This document shows, in pieces, positions 30,023 through 39,059 of a stretch of 64,000 nt of DNA. The notes below the pieces were generated by a model. The model ran no database searches and had not been told where the DNA came from. It saw only the letters and a list, made by a program, of their open reading frames with translations. The position numbers and the translations under genes are program-made. Numbering within the stretch: the stretch's first letter is position 1; every line of letters begins with the position of its first letter. The stretch spans positions 1 to 64,000 of the forward strand of contig JAWKLX010000033.1 of the NCBI GenBank assembly GCA_041392505.1, written 5' to 3'. Source of the stretch: UBA6168 sp041392505 (lineage in GTDB: Bacteria > Bacteroidota > Bacteroidia > Chitinophagales > Saprospiraceae).

Positions 30023-30063
30023 AAAAACGGGGCGCATCTTTTAATTGGATGCGCCCCGTTTTT
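30023..30063. terminator. Bidirectional terminator between M23 and ompA genes
   Basis: Perfect 16-base arms (30023-30038 and 30048-30063) with A5 at the left and T5 at the right edge, loop of 9 bases. It can serve both the plus-strand M23 gene and the minus-strand ompA gene. Confidence 0.85.
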
Positions 30064-30129
30064 ATGACAAAATCCTGAATCGAGAAGTTCTAATTTTTGG
30101 AAATATTGAAAATTAAACGATCATAATTT

Positions 30130-31563
30130 TCAATCAATATAAATTTCAAACTCGACCCTTCTGTTTTTCTCCCTGCCTGGGGCGAATCTATTGTCGCCAA
30201 TGGGTTTGGTTTCTCCATAGCCTTCGTAGTTTATCCGTGAAGCGGCTATTCCTTTTTTAACGAGGTAGTCATAGCAAGCCTTCGCTCTTTTTTGGGATAA
30301 ACTTAAGTTTTCCTCTGCTGTCCCAATACTATCAGTGTGTCCACCGATTTTTAATTTGCGGTCAGGGTAGTTCGCCATGATCCCGGCGATTTGATCGAGT
30401 ACGGCGTTGGAAGAAGCTAATAACCGAGAACTACCGGTTTCAAATTGGACGGCTTTCATCGCAAATTCGAGTACATCTTTTTCTTCCTGCTTGAGCTCTG
30501 GGCAGCCAGTATTCGAGGCCGGACCTTTGGTGTTGGGACATTTGTCAAAAGGATCTGCAACACCGTCTTGGTCAGTATCAGGACAACCTTTGTGCTCTGG
30601 AAGGCCCGCTTCTGTTGGGCAAACATCATCCTTGTCTGCAATGCCATCATTATCAAGATCGGGGCAACCGTTGGTATATGGAGTTCCAGGCACAGTGGGG
30701 CAAAGGTCCTCGGCGTCTTTTATTCCATCCCCATCTTGATCTTCATTGGGGCAGCCCTTGTTTTCAATAAGGCCTGCAATTGTTGGACATTCGTCCAGAT
30801 GGTTGGGGACTTTGTCACCATCGGAATCAGGACACCCGCCGAGTTCTGCCAATCCACTTTCGTTCGGACAATTGTCCAATTTATCAGCTACGCCATCTCC
30901 ATCTGCATCGGGGCAGCCGAAAAGTGCAGCTGATCCGGCTTGATTCGGACATTGGTCTTCGTCGTCCTTTATTCCATCATTGTCAGCATCTGCAATTTCT
31001 TCTTTTGATTCACCTTTGCCAAGATCGAATTTGACTCCAACAGCATGCATAAGCTGATTTCTGTTATCATTTATGTCGAAGCGGTATTGCGTTTCAGCAC
31101 TTATGTAAACCCCCTCTGCCATTCGAAGATTAAGACCTAAACCAACTGGAAATTCTGGATTAACCTTGTTATCGTTTTCCATCTCCATCATCAAACCTGC
31201 GCCTCCAAGTAGATAGGGCTGAATCAAACTTCCGGTTTTGATGATATTGAAATGAAGTAGAGCGTCAAGGCTGCCAATCAAATTGTTCTCATCAATGGCG
31301 CCTTTTTCATCTAAAGGTAGATCAGCCTTCCCGAATTTGAGCGGGATAGAAAGGTTCAGCCATCGGTTAAGGTAGCGGCCGTAAGCCAATTCCCCGCCCG
31401 AAGTATAATCTTTGCCATCGATGTTGTCAGTGATTGGAAATTGAAAATTATTCCAGGTCCAACGCCAAGTCAAAGCGTCTTTGCTTTGTTCAGTTTGGGC
31501 GGAAAGATCGTTGCATAGGGAAATGAAAAGGAGTGTGAGTAAAACGGAAAACTTTCTCATCAT
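30130..31563 (-). CDS. OmpA family outer-membrane protein with thrombospondin type 3 repeats
   Basis: A 477-residue protein: signal peptide ending near L-S-A-Q, an N-terminal eight-strand-like barrel of about 170 residues, then some seven to eight Asp-rich calcium-binding TSP3 repeats (D-x-D-G-D-G-V-x-D pattern, residues about 195-345), and a C-terminal OmpA peptidoglycan-binding domain with G-H-T-D-S-I-G-T-A-E-E-N and L-S-L-S-Q-K-R-A. It ties the outer membrane to the cell wall. The repeats also produce shadow frames on the other strand. It is followed by the terminator at 30023-30063. Confidence 0.92.
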   Translation of the reverse strand: MMRKFSVLLTLLFISLCNDLSAQTEQSKDALTWRWTWNNFQFPITDNIDGKDYTSGGELAYGRYLNRWLNLSIPLKFGKADLPLDEKGAIDENNLIGSLDALLHFNIIKTGSLIQPYLLGGAGLMMEMENDNKVNPEFPVGLGLNLRMAEGVYISAETQYRFDINDNRNQLMHAVGVKFDLGKGESKEEIADADNDGIKDDEDQCPNQAGSAALFGCPDADGDGVADKLDNCPNESGLAELGGCPDSDGDKVPNHLDECPTIAGLIENKGCPNEDQDGDGIKDAEDLCPTVPGTPYTNGCPDLDNDGIADKDDVCPTEAGLPEHKGCPDTDQDGVADPFDKCPNTKGPASNTGCPELKQEEKDVLEFAMKAVQFETGSSRLLASSNAVLDQIAGIMANYPDRKLKIGGHTDSIGTAEENLSLSQKRAKACYDYLVKKGIAASRINYEGYGETKPIGDNRFAPGREKNRRVEFEIYID

Positions 31564-31778
31564 TGATAGTTTTTGTTTGTATCAAAAAGGTGGTTTATTC
31601 AAACATAAATGTAAACCTAAAAAGGGCATTCTTGGTGATGGGAAATGAAAAATCCTTGTGGTTGGATTTGGGTTTGGAATAATCAGGGCGGGTGAGCTAT
31701 TTAGAATCAAGAACTCGTAAGCCGGATGTCACCTACAATCATTAACTGTCTTGAGGCTGAGCAATTAGTTGAGATTCT

Positions 31779-32714
31779 TTATTGAATCAATCCCCTTCCT
31801 TCTTTCAAAACCTTTCCTTCTTTTTCTAATTTTTTCAGCAATCGATCGAGAATACCATTGATAAAATCCTTGCTCTTGTCGGTACTGTATAACTTTGAAA
31901 TCTCAACAAATTCATTCAGGGTGACCTTTGTTGGAATAGTTGGGAAGCTTACCAGTTCGCAGACCGCCATTTTCAATAAAATCATATCAATTACCGCAAC
32001 TCTTTCGGCATCCCAATTTTTTAAAGTAGGCTCAATAAGGTTAAATAACTCTTCTCCATCGGACTGGACCTTGTTCAGTAGCACTTCCCCAAAATCGACG
32101 ACTGTTTCATCGGTAGGTTTAAACGCCTCAAAAAAATCCTCAGTGGTTGGTAGCGCCTTGATAGTCTTTTTCATGGCACCTATTACCAAGGATTTGTCAT
32201 CGTCCCAAAAAAGGAATTTCTCATCCAGTACGTCTTCGAAGACTTCATTTCCAAGCATCGTCTTGTATAAATGAATTAAAATTTGTCGGTGATCCTCTAT
32301 CGTCAAATCATTCTTTTTCAAATACTCCTGATACTGATCTGTTTTGCTTAACTCTTTGTAAAAGGTTCTTGTATTATCCTCCGAAATTAGGTTGCCCGTC
32401 TTATAATTCTGGAATTCTTTATAAAGGGAAAGATTTTTAATTAAGGAACTGATAAGCTCGTTCTCTAACAATTTAGGTTGGAAGGACAAGTCTTCTTCGG
32501 TAGGTCGAAATTTGTCCAGTTTTTTCTTCTTGACGATTTTGGTGTACTCAGCAACTTTAATGAATTGAAGCAAATTGAGCAGAAAAAGCTCATAAGACTG
32601 GTTGATATTTTGATGGTAATAGGCCAAAGCTTTGGTTTTGGTTAAAGCTTGGTCTCGGTTCATGGCGTATAGCACCTGCATGACTTTTATGCGGATGTTT
32701 CTTCTGCTGAGCAT
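31779..32714 (-). CDS. nusB: Transcription antitermination factor NusB
   Basis: A 311-residue NusB; the N-terminus M-L-S-R-R-N-I-R-I-K-V-M-Q-V-L-Y-A and C-terminal half (D-M-I-L-L-K-M-A-V-C-E-L, T-L-N-E-F-V-E-I-S-K, K-D-F-I-N-G-I-L-D) are typical. It is about twice the length of the E. coli protein because of an insertion of about 150 residues in the middle, the usual form in this phylum. It binds boxA RNA with NusE in rRNA transcription. The next gene on the same strand starts 204 bases away, downstream of it comes ompA. Confidence 0.92.
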   Translation of the reverse strand: MLSRRNIRIKVMQVLYAMNRDQALTKTKALAYYHQNINQSYELFLLNLLQFIKVAEYTKIVKKKKLDKFRPTEEDLSFQPKLLENELISSLIKNLSLYKEFQNYKTGNLISEDNTRTFYKELSKTDQYQEYLKKNDLTIEDHRQILIHLYKTMLGNEVFEDVLDEKFLFWDDDKSLVIGAMKKTIKALPTTEDFFEAFKPTDETVVDFGEVLLNKVQSDGEELFNLIEPTLKNWDAERVAVIDMILLKMAVCELVSFPTIPTKVTLNEFVEISKLYSTDKSKDFINGILDRLLKKLEKEGKVLKEGRGLIQ

Positions 32715-32861
32715 ATTTTCAAAGATAAATCCAATTCCGTGTGGTTTTTAGGTCTTGTTTTTCAATCAGTGGTGTGTGAGCAAACCAACGGCGAACTGGA
32801 CAATTGATATTACTTTTTCCGTTAATCCTGCAAATAAATGCAATTGACAGCTAAAAACAAA

Positions 32862-32911
32862 TTCAAAGTCCAGAATCAAAGGATTTAATTTCAAAAATTC
32901 TGGACTTTGAA
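32862..32911 (-). terminator. Terminator after the BT_3928-like gene
   Basis: Perfect 15-base arms (32862-32876 and 32897-32911) with a 20-base loop; on the minus strand a T-rich stretch follows. It starts 6 bases beyond the stop at 32918. Confidence 0.7.
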
Positions 32912-32917
32912 AAGATG

Positions 32918-34393
32918 TTATTTCAAGTAATTAGCCTGAATTTCTTGGAAAGAAGGCATCTTCTTCAAATGCCATTTTTGGATGATTTTCCCATCCTTCC
33001 AAAGCACCAAACCAGGATTCGACCGCTGAATGGTTTTTATCAAAAGATCATCAGCAGTATAAAAAGGGTAAGCACTTTGGGTAGCGTGCCTAAAGTCGTC
33101 AATCACATCACTTGAGTTGGGCGCAGTTACTCCAAAAACGGTGTAACCTGCTTTTTCAGCATCTGCAACTACAGGGTTGATGACCTCTGTAAACCTACTT
33201 ACAAACTCATTATCAAATTGTGTGACTTCCTCGGTGACCTCTCTGGTTTGTATCGATTGGATTTTTTTGACTAATTCTGTCAGAACAGTATCCACCTGGA
33301 AGGTCGTATCTTGAACGGTGATTGTATTGGTTTTTTTAGTGTCCAATGTTTTTAATTTATAGGACAAAACCATGAAGGAATAATTTGGATTTTCAAGGAT
33401 TTCCTCGGTCATGCTGTTGCCTTCCAAATCGCTGATTTCAAAATCTGAAATCTTAGTCGTTTCAAAAGGTGGGTTTCCTTTTACTTGCTCCAATTCCCAT
33501 TCTGTTTTTGGATAGCTTTTATATTCTTGTAAATATTGGTCAATGGGAAGGGTAACAACTTGTCCTGAACTTTTATTGGTGAGTTTGTAAGCGGTTGCTT
33601 TGTTAGCAATGTCGGATTGTTCAATTTCATAAATTTTTTCATTGCGAACATCAGCACCAGCATGGAAAGGACGGAAATCAATGATGGGCTCATCCCACAC
33701 AAAATTTCTGATACAGAAAATAAGGAAACCAATGGTTGTCAACAAAATGAGACCCGCCCTGATATTTCTTGTAAAAAGTTTGTGCATGTCTTTGTGTTTA
33801 AACAAGAAGAACAATGAAGGTACGAGCAGGAATACATCTTTGAAGAAAGAAATTTTAGGTTTAAGCTTTAAAAAATCACCAAAGCAACCACAATCTGTCA
33901 CCCGCATATTGGTCTCAACCCATTCGCCCCATTTTCCAAATTCAAAGAAATTGGTGCCGCTTGGAACATAGCCGGTTAGATAGGTGAAACCCGTCAAAAC
34001 GGTAAAAAAGGCAACAAGCAGGAAGAACAGCCAACTGGTCAGTTTTGGCTGTGATCCAAGGATGAGCATAATGCCCAGCACAATTTCAAATACGATCATC
34101 CCCACAGAAATGCTAATGGAGTGATCACTCATCCAAGGAAATAAGGGAGCGATGAAAGACATCGCCGTTTCGTTGAATGTATAGTAAAATTCTTGAAAAT
34201 ATTGCTCCATCTTAAAGGCCGTTCCCATGGGGTCAACTGCCTTTACATACCCAGAGAAAATGAATAAGCTGCCACAAAAATGTTGCAGATAGGTCATCAA
34301 CCAATTCTTTTTCCCCTTGTATAAAAATGCGGTAACAGCTGAAAGAATTATGGCGGCAATAGCCACATATAGTAATAATGTAAAAATCGTCAT
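32918..34393 (-). CDS. BT_3928-like DoxX-family membrane protein with thioredoxin-like C-terminus
   Basis: A 491-residue protein. The N-terminal 230 residues contain about six to seven hydrophobic helices with the DoxX-type F-C-G-S-L-F-I-F-S-G-Y-V-K-A-V-D-P-M-G-T motif and a D-C-G-C-F-G segment. The C-terminal part, after residue 330, has Y-S-F-M-V-L-S-Y and V-F-G-V-T-A..L-V-L-W-K-D-G-K-I, a thioredoxin-like fold without an obvious C-x-x-C. The family is conserved in Bacteroidota and may assist redox or metal handling in the envelope; its role is unknown. Confidence 0.85.
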   Translation of the reverse strand: MTIFTLLLYVAIAAIILSAVTAFLYKGKKNWLMTYLQHFCGSLFIFSGYVKAVDPMGTAFKMEQYFQEFYYTFNETAMSFIAPLFPWMSDHSISISVGMIVFEIVLGIMLILGSQPKLTSWLFFLLVAFFTVLTGFTYLTGYVPSGTNFFEFGKWGEWVETNMRVTDCGCFGDFLKLKPKISFFKDVFLLVPSLFFLFKHKDMHKLFTRNIRAGLILLTTIGFLIFCIRNFVWDEPIIDFRPFHAGADVRNEKIYEIEQSDIANKATAYKLTNKSSGQVVTLPIDQYLQEYKSYPKTEWELEQVKGNPPFETTKISDFEISDLEGNSMTEEILENPNYSFMVLSYKLKTLDTKKTNTITVQDTTFQVDTVLTELVKKIQSIQTREVTEEVTQFDNEFVSRFTEVINPVVADAEKAGYTVFGVTAPNSSDVIDDFRHATQSAYPFYTADDLLIKTIQRSNPGLVLWKDGKIIQKWHLKKMPSFQEIQANYLK

Positions 34394-34603
34394 ACTTCAG
34401 TTTTATTTCAGTTTGCGAAATTAATGTTCAATTTTTTGACTTGCGAAAGTAAGGCAATTCGGTTTTTTTCATAAGAGAACGGAAAATATAAATATCGGTT
34501 TCCAGAATGTCTGCAAATTTCCCAAACTTGCATGCTCATCCGATGTTAACAATAGCCGAAAGGTTTTAAAATCGCTGTTAATCAATCCTATCTTCCTATT
34601 GTA

Positions 34604-34849
34604 ATGATTCAATTTTTTAAATATTTGATCATCCTGCCTGTCAGGTTTTACCAAAAGTGTATTTCACCTTTTACGCCTCCAAGCTGCCGTTATCATCCAA
34701 CTTGTTCACAGTATATGGTAGAATCCGTTCAAGAATGGGGGCCGATTAAAGGACTTTGGATGGGCATTGTGAGGTTGTTGAGGTGCCACCCGTGGTCGGA
34801 AGGAGGGGAAGATCCTGTGCCTTTAAAAAAGGATAAATTAAAAGTCTGA
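34604..34849 (+). CDS. yidD: Membrane protein insertion efficiency factor YidD
   Basis: An 81-residue protein with the diagnostic core Y-Q-K-C-I-S-P and S-C-R-Y-H-P-T-C-S-Q-Y and the R-C-H-P-W-S-E-G-G-E-D-P-V end. It is a small amphipathic membrane-associated protein that helps YidC insert membrane proteins. The gene is alone here; the usual rnpA-yidC neighbours are absent. Confidence 0.93.
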   Translation: MIQFFKYLIILPVRFYQKCISPFTPPSCRYHPTCSQYMVESVQEWGPIKGLWMGIVRLLRCHPWSEGGEDPVPLKKDKLKV

Positions 34850-34936
34850 ACAGTGAATAGGCGGAAATGGAAAATACCGCCTAAAAAGAATAGAGTAAAG
34901 CGCTTCCTATATTTTGGAATCCATCCTTTGATTTAA

Positions 34937-35581
34937 TTATTGTTCAAATGCAAAACGGATCAAGTTGGCTCCCATTTGCAGTGCGGCTTTCCTTTTATCT
35001 TCAGGGTCTTTATGGACTTCGGGGTCTTCCCAACCATCTCCCAAATCACTTTGGTAGCTGTAAAAACAAACTAATCTTCCCTCCCAGATAAGGCCAAAGC
35101 CTTGAGCCGGCTTGTCGTCATGCACATGGATTTTAGGCAAACCACTTTTGAACTCAAAGCTTTGATGATAAATCTCATGCTCAAAGGGCAGCTCAAGCAA
35201 TTCTAGTTCAGGGAATACTTTTTTTAACGAAAGACGTACATAAGTGTCCATCCCATAGTTGTCATCAATATGAAGGAACCCTCCGCCGATCAAATAATTG
35301 CGGAGGTTTTCAGCTTCAGCGTCTGAAAAGACAACATTTCCATGCCCAGTCATGTGGATGAAAGGATAGTTGAATAACTCGGCAGAGCCCACTTCTACGG
35401 TAGCATAATTTGGGTCAAATGAAGTTCCGAGGGCATCATTGCAAAATTTGGCTAAATTGGGAAGAGCAGTTGGATTGGCATACCAATCGCCACCGCCATT
35501 ATATTTTAACAAGGCTAATTTTAGTGGAGCTTCATTGTTTTCCAAGGGTAAAAAAAATAAAAGGAGCAGTAATATTCGCAT
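34937..35581 (-). CDS. DUF4159 domain-containing secreted protein
   Basis: A 214-residue protein with a short N-terminal hydrophobic stretch (R-I-L-L-L-L-L-F-F-L) and the DUF4159 pattern: Y-N-G-G-G-D-W-Y-A-N-P near residue 28, F-I-H-M-T-G-H-G near 75, and G-G-F-L-H-I-D-D-N-Y-G near 100, then G-R-L-V-C-F-Y-S-Y-Q-S-D-L-G-D-G-W-E-D. Family members are often near AAA ATPase/DUF58 genes, absent here. Molecular role unknown; it resembles class I glutamine amidotransferase-like folds. Confidence 0.87.
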   Translation of the reverse strand: MRILLLLLFFLPLENNEAPLKLALLKYNGGGDWYANPTALPNLAKFCNDALGTSFDPNYATVEVGSAELFNYPFIHMTGHGNVVFSDAEAENLRNYLIGGGFLHIDDNYGMDTYVRLSLKKVFPELELLELPFEHEIYHQSFEFKSGLPKIHVHDDKPAQGFGLIWEGRLVCFYSYQSDLGDGWEDPEVHKDPEDKRKAALQMGANLIRFAFEQ

Positions 35582-35646
35582 GGTGGATTTATTTTATAGT
35601 TAGAATAGAAGGTTCAATTTTATCTGTTAAACAAGTAATTTAACCT

Positions 35647-36357
35647 TCAATTGTTTTTTAGATTAACAATGTGCACAGCAGCGATCCCCGCTGTTTCCGT
35701 CCTCAACCTTGAAGTACCAAGGCTGATAGCGTGAAAATTATTTTCAAGTGCCAAACTGATTTCCTCTTCCGAGAAATCGCCCTCTGGCCCAATGGCAATT
35801 AAAACGTTGCTGCCCTTTGTATAGTTGTTAAACAAATGGGGCAAATTAGATTCTTGGCAATGAGCAATGAAACGTTGTTGATTAGGATCAGTTTCGGCCA
35901 TTTTTACAAAACTCTCAAAAGACTGCATTGTATGAAGTTTCGGCAAATGTGCATGTAAAGATTGTTTCATAGCGGAGAGTAAAATCTTTTCCAAACGGTC
36001 AGGACGGATTTGTTTCCGCTCTGAATTAGAACATAGCAATGGGGTAATTTCGCTGATGCCAAATTCAGTTGATTTTTCTAAAAACCATTCAAAACGATCG
36101 ATGTTTTTGGTAGGGGCAATGCCCAAGTGGAGATTGGACAAAAGGTGATTTTTCCTTTCCTCCTTTGCTATGATGGTAGCAGTAAACCCCTTTTTGTTTG
36201 AAGATTGAATGATACCTTGATAGTAGCTGCCCTTCCCATCGGCAAACATTATTTCATCACCGGCCCGTTTGCGGAGCACTTGAATACAGTGCCTCATTTC
36301 TACTTCATCAAATGAAGCCAGATCATTTTCTATGTGGTGACAATAAAATAAAATCAT
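35647..36357 (-). CDS. rsmE: 16S rRNA (uracil1498-N3)-methyltransferase
   Basis: A 236-residue SPOUT methyltransferase from the ATG at 36357 (an in-frame start five codons earlier is possible). Features: M-R-H-C-I-Q-V-L-R-K-R-A-G-D near residue 26, E-K-S-T-E-F-G-I-S-E-I-T-P near 95, and the knotted SAM site I-A-I-G-P-E-G-D-F-S-E-E-E near 185 with L-G-T-S-R-L-R-T-E-T-A-G. It methylates U1498 in the 30S subunit decoding region. Confidence 0.94.
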   Translation of the reverse strand: MILFYCHHIENDLASFDEVEMRHCIQVLRKRAGDEIMFADGKGSYYQGIIQSSNKKGFTATIIAKEERKNHLLSNLHLGIAPTKNIDRFEWFLEKSTEFGISEITPLLCSNSERKQIRPDRLEKILLSAMKQSLHAHLPKLHTMQSFESFVKMAETDPNQQRFIAHCQESNLPHLFNNYTKGSNVLIAIGPEGDFSEEEISLALENNFHAISLGTSRLRTETAGIAAVHIVNLKNN

Positions 36358-36463
36358 TGGGCAAATGTACAAGTGAGGAAGTATGGGGTGGTAATATTTT
36401 ACAGATAGTCAAGCTGACTACCTACTTTGCGGGTTAAATTGTCTGCAAACTCAAAAACTAATG

Positions 36464-36471
36464 TACTTTTG
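36464..36471 (+). promoter_or_regulatory. TAnnTTTG -7 box upstream of rseP
   Basis: TACTTTTG with TTG at 36439-36441 (22-base spacer). It lies 169 bases before the preferred rseP start, so a leader is implied. Confidence 0.45.
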
Positions 36472-36639
36472 CGCCCGTTTAGAATGAAGTCTATCCTGCA
36501 TTGGGTGGATTCAAAAAAAATCAATAGATCTGAAGTTGAGTCAATGGCCATTTTAAATCTCAAATTTTAGTAGTATAAAAATCTTTTGACAGGACTCCAG
36601 TGGAACAACTTCTTAAATTCCAACATTACTTTCACCTAT

Positions 36640-38031
36640 ATGGATATTTTAATAAAAGTCGGGCAAATGGTTTTGAGTTTGTCCATTCTCATTGTACTTC
36701 ATGAATTGGGGCATTTTCTTCCTGCCAAATGGTTCAAGACCCGGGTGGAGAAATTTTATCTCTTTTTCGACCCATGGTTTGAGTTGTTTAAAAAGAAAAT
36801 AGGGGAGACCGAATATGGTATTGGCTGGCTGCCGCTTGGGGGCTATGTGAAAATTTCCGGCATGATAGACGAAAGTTTTGACACGGAGCAAATGAAAGAA
36901 GAGCCGCAGCCTTGGGAATTCCGCTCGAAGCCGGCTTGGCAACGGCTGATCATCATGTTGGGTGGCGTTACCGTCAATTTTATTCTTGGCTTTTTTATCT
37001 ATTCCATGATCTTCTGGAATTACGGCCGGGACTTTTTGCCAAATAGTGAAATAGTTAACGGCATTGCTCCAGATAGTTTGGGCATGGTGATGGGTTTCCA
37101 AAAAGGCGATAAGATCCTTTCTGTCGGTGACTACAAAATGGATGAATTCAATGCTGGCAGCATCAAAATGGAGATTATCATCAATGAGGCCCGGACCATA
37201 GATATTGAAAGGGATGGGAAAAAAATGACACTCCAAGTGACCGAGGAAGTAGCCGAATTGCTTTCAAAATATGAAAACAAAGGGTTTAGCCTCGTCAGTC
37301 CAAGAATTCCGTTTGAAATTGCTGATTTTGCAAAAGAATGTACCGGGAAATTATTTTGGAAAAAATGTGAGAATGCACCAGCTGAAGAAGCTGGATTGCA
37401 ATTAGGTGATCAAGTTATTGCGCTCAATGGAACACCGACAAAATACTTTGATGATTTCTATGATATCATGAAAGGAGGAGATTACAAAAGCAAAGAAGTT
37501 GAGGTTACCGTGCTGAGAAAAGATACTTTAAAAAATAGTAGAGATACATTGGTGCTGGGTGTAGTGCCGAATAGCCGTGGGTTTATTGGCGCCAGACCGA
37601 TGGGGTATGGCCATTATTTTAAATTTGGACATCAGGACTATACATTGGCGCAGTCAATCCCTGCGGGCATTTCTGAAGGTATCGATTTTTTAGGCAGCCA
37701 AATCAGTGCCTTTGGGCAGATGTTCCGGGGGAAAATCAAGGCAAGTGACAGTCTCGGCAGTTTCTTGACTATTGGTTCCATGTTTTCTCCAACTTGGGAT
37801 TGGCATTCCTTCTGGAAAATGACCGCCTTTTTGTCCCTAATCTTAGGTTTCATCAACCTGCTTCCCATTCCTGCCTTGGATGGCGGACATGTCATGTTTT
37901 TGTTGTGGGAAGTGCTAACTGGCAAAAAACCAAGCGACAAAGTGTTGGAATACTCCACGATGGCGGGCTTCGTTTTGTTGATTGCCCTGATGGTATTTGC
38001 CCTGGGACTTGATATTTCAAGGATATTTTAA
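36640..38031 (+). CDS. rseP: RIP site-2 metalloprotease
   Basis: A 463-residue membrane protease that cuts anti-sigma factors and signal-peptide remnants inside the membrane. The zinc motif H-E-L-G-H is at residues 21-25, the third ligand in L-N-L-L-P-I-P-A-L-D-G-G near residue 415. Between them are G-G-Y-V-K-I-S-G-M, a second hydrophobic helix and one to two PDZ domains (A-G-L-Q-L-G-D-Q-V-I-A-L-N-G). The start at 36640 places the first helix correctly; the frame is open to 36586. hscB follows after 10 bases, so the two are probably cotranscribed. Confidence 0.94.
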   Translation: MDILIKVGQMVLSLSILIVLHELGHFLPAKWFKTRVEKFYLFFDPWFELFKKKIGETEYGIGWLPLGGYVKISGMIDESFDTEQMKEEPQPWEFRSKPAWQRLIIMLGGVTVNFILGFFIYSMIFWNYGRDFLPNSEIVNGIAPDSLGMVMGFQKGDKILSVGDYKMDEFNAGSIKMEIIINEARTIDIERDGKKMTLQVTEEVAELLSKYENKGFSLVSPRIPFEIADFAKECTGKLFWKKCENAPAEEAGLQLGDQVIALNGTPTKYFDDFYDIMKGGDYKSKEVEVTVLRKDTLKNSRDTLVLGVVPNSRGFIGARPMGYGHYFKFGHQDYTLAQSIPAGISEGIDFLGSQISAFGQMFRGKIKASDSLGSFLTIGSMFSPTWDWHSFWKMTAFLSLILGFINLLPIPALDGGHVMFLLWEVLTGKKPSDKVLEYSTMAGFVLLIALMVFALGLDISRIF

Positions 38032-38041
38032 ACAAAGTCAA

Positions 38042-38578
38042 GTGAATCACTTTGAATTTTTTGAACTTCCAATCTCCTTCTATTTGGATGAAAAGGAATT
38101 AAAAAAACGTTTTTTACAAAAGAGTAAAAAATACCATCCCGATTTTTTTGCAACGGATTCAGAGGAGAAACAACAAGAGGTTCTTGAGCTTTCTACTCAA
38201 ATCAACGATGCCTATAAGACTTTATCCGATTTTAATGCACGGATGGCTTATATATTGAATGAAAAAGGGGTTCTCAGTGAGGAAGGTAAAAATGAAATAC
38301 CTCAGGACTTTCTTACGGAGGTGATGGAAATACAAGAATCAATCATGGAATTAGAGTTTGATTTTACGGAATCAGCCTATCAAAATGCATTGCAATTGGT
38401 GGACAGCCTTGATGATGAATTGGAAACTGAGATCAAATCCATCTTGAAAGCGTACGATGATGCTAAATCCAATGAGGAGGAACTAAAAAAAGTAAAAGAT
38501 TTTTACTTGAAGAAAAAATACCTTTGGAGAATTAGAGAAAATTTGAATAGATTTGCACCCGCTTCGAAGGAAGCATAG
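38042..38578 (+). CDS. hscB: Fe-S protein assembly co-chaperone HscB
   Basis: A 178-residue J-domain protein beginning at a GTG (38042). The H-P-D motif is in K-K-Y-H-P-D-F-F near residue 35, followed by the three-helix IscU-binding domain (I-M-E-L-E-F-D near 100 and K-D-F-Y-L-K-K-K-Y-L). It stimulates the HscA chaperone in iron-sulfur cluster transfer, relevant to the many clusters encoded at 46-64 kb, although it is not linked to isc genes here. The 10-base spacing to rseP suggests coupling. Confidence 0.85.
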   Translation: MNHFEFFELPISFYLDEKELKKRFLQKSKKYHPDFFATDSEEKQQEVLELSTQINDAYKTLSDFNARMAYILNEKGVLSEEGKNEIPQDFLTEVMEIQESIMELEFDFTESAYQNALQLVDSLDDELETEIKSILKAYDDAKSNEEELKKVKDFYLKKKYLWRIRENLNRFAPASKEA

Positions 38579-38681
38579 CTAACAAGGACACCCACTATCT
38601 TTTTATCGACCTAATGTCCTTGTTTTCAATGGGTTAATTGATTGACATTGCTACAGAGTAATTATTTTAATTAGCCAATGA

Positions 38682-38765
38682 GCCGAAGTGGCGGAACTGG
38701 TAGACGCGCTGGATTCAAAATCCAGTTCCCGCAAGGGAGTAGGGGTTCGATTCCCCTCTTCGGTA
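38682..38765 (+). tRNA. tRNA-Leu (CAA)
   Basis: Acceptor G-C-C-G-A-A-G pairs with C-T-T-C-G-G-T (last pair G-T), a long variable arm, T-arm G-G-G-G-T-T-C-G-A-T-T-C-C-C-C, and anticodon loop T-T-C-A-A-A-A giving CAA. The discriminator is A and CCA is not encoded. Confidence 0.94.
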
Positions 38766-38776
38766 CTTTTTTTCTG

Positions 38777-38841
38777 ATGGTGAATGGTAAATGTAAAACG
38801 GTAAATCTAATTGTTACCGGATAACATTCACCGTTCACCAT
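38777..38841. repeat. Intergenic inverted repeat of the ATGGTGAATGGT type (copy 2)
   Basis: Arms 38777-38793 and 38825-38841 pair over 17 bases with two mismatches; the inner part contains G-G-T-A-A-A..T-T-A-C-C. It lies between the two tRNA-Leu genes. Confidence 0.6.
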
Positions 38842-38865
38842 TTTTTTTGATTTACCACCGTAAAA

Positions 38866-38949
38866 GCCGAAATGGCGGAACTGGTAGACGCGCACGTTTC
38901 AGGGGCGTGTGTCCGCAAGGACGTGAGGGTTCGACTCCCTCTTTCGGCA
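38866..38949 (+). tRNA. tRNA-Leu (CAG)
   Basis: Acceptor G-C-C-G-A-A-A pairs with T-T-T-C-G-G-C, anticodon stem C-A-C-G-T/G-C-G-T-G with loop T-T-C-A-G-G-G giving CAG, a long variable arm and T-arm G-A-G-G-G-T-T-C-G-A-C-T-C-C-C-T. The discriminator is A and CCA is not encoded. It is highly similar to the preceding tRNA-Leu, consistent with a local duplication. Confidence 0.93.
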
Positions 38950-38958
38950 CTAAATATA

Positions 38959-38991
38959 AGAGGTTCGATTTTAAATCGAAGCTCTTTTTTT
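38959..38991 (+). terminator. Terminator after the tRNA-Leu pair
   Basis: Stem A-G-A-G and T-T-C-G-A-T-T with their complements, one internal G-G mismatch, 3-base loop and a run of seven T after C-T-C-T. Confidence 0.8.
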
Positions 38992-39059
38992 ATTACGAAT
39001 TGCGGCAATTGGGATTTTGTTATTCAAAAAAGTTATTTCCCGGAATTTAAATTGAGTTT

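Noticed and set aside
30720..31000. Tandem repeat or CRISPR-like array in ompA
   Set aside because: Periodicity is at protein level (calcium-binding repeats); the DNA units diverge and no spacers exist.
30407..31034. Plus-strand frames of up to 162 codons opposite ompA
   Set aside because: Shadows of the regular Asp-rich TSP3 repeats on the other strand.
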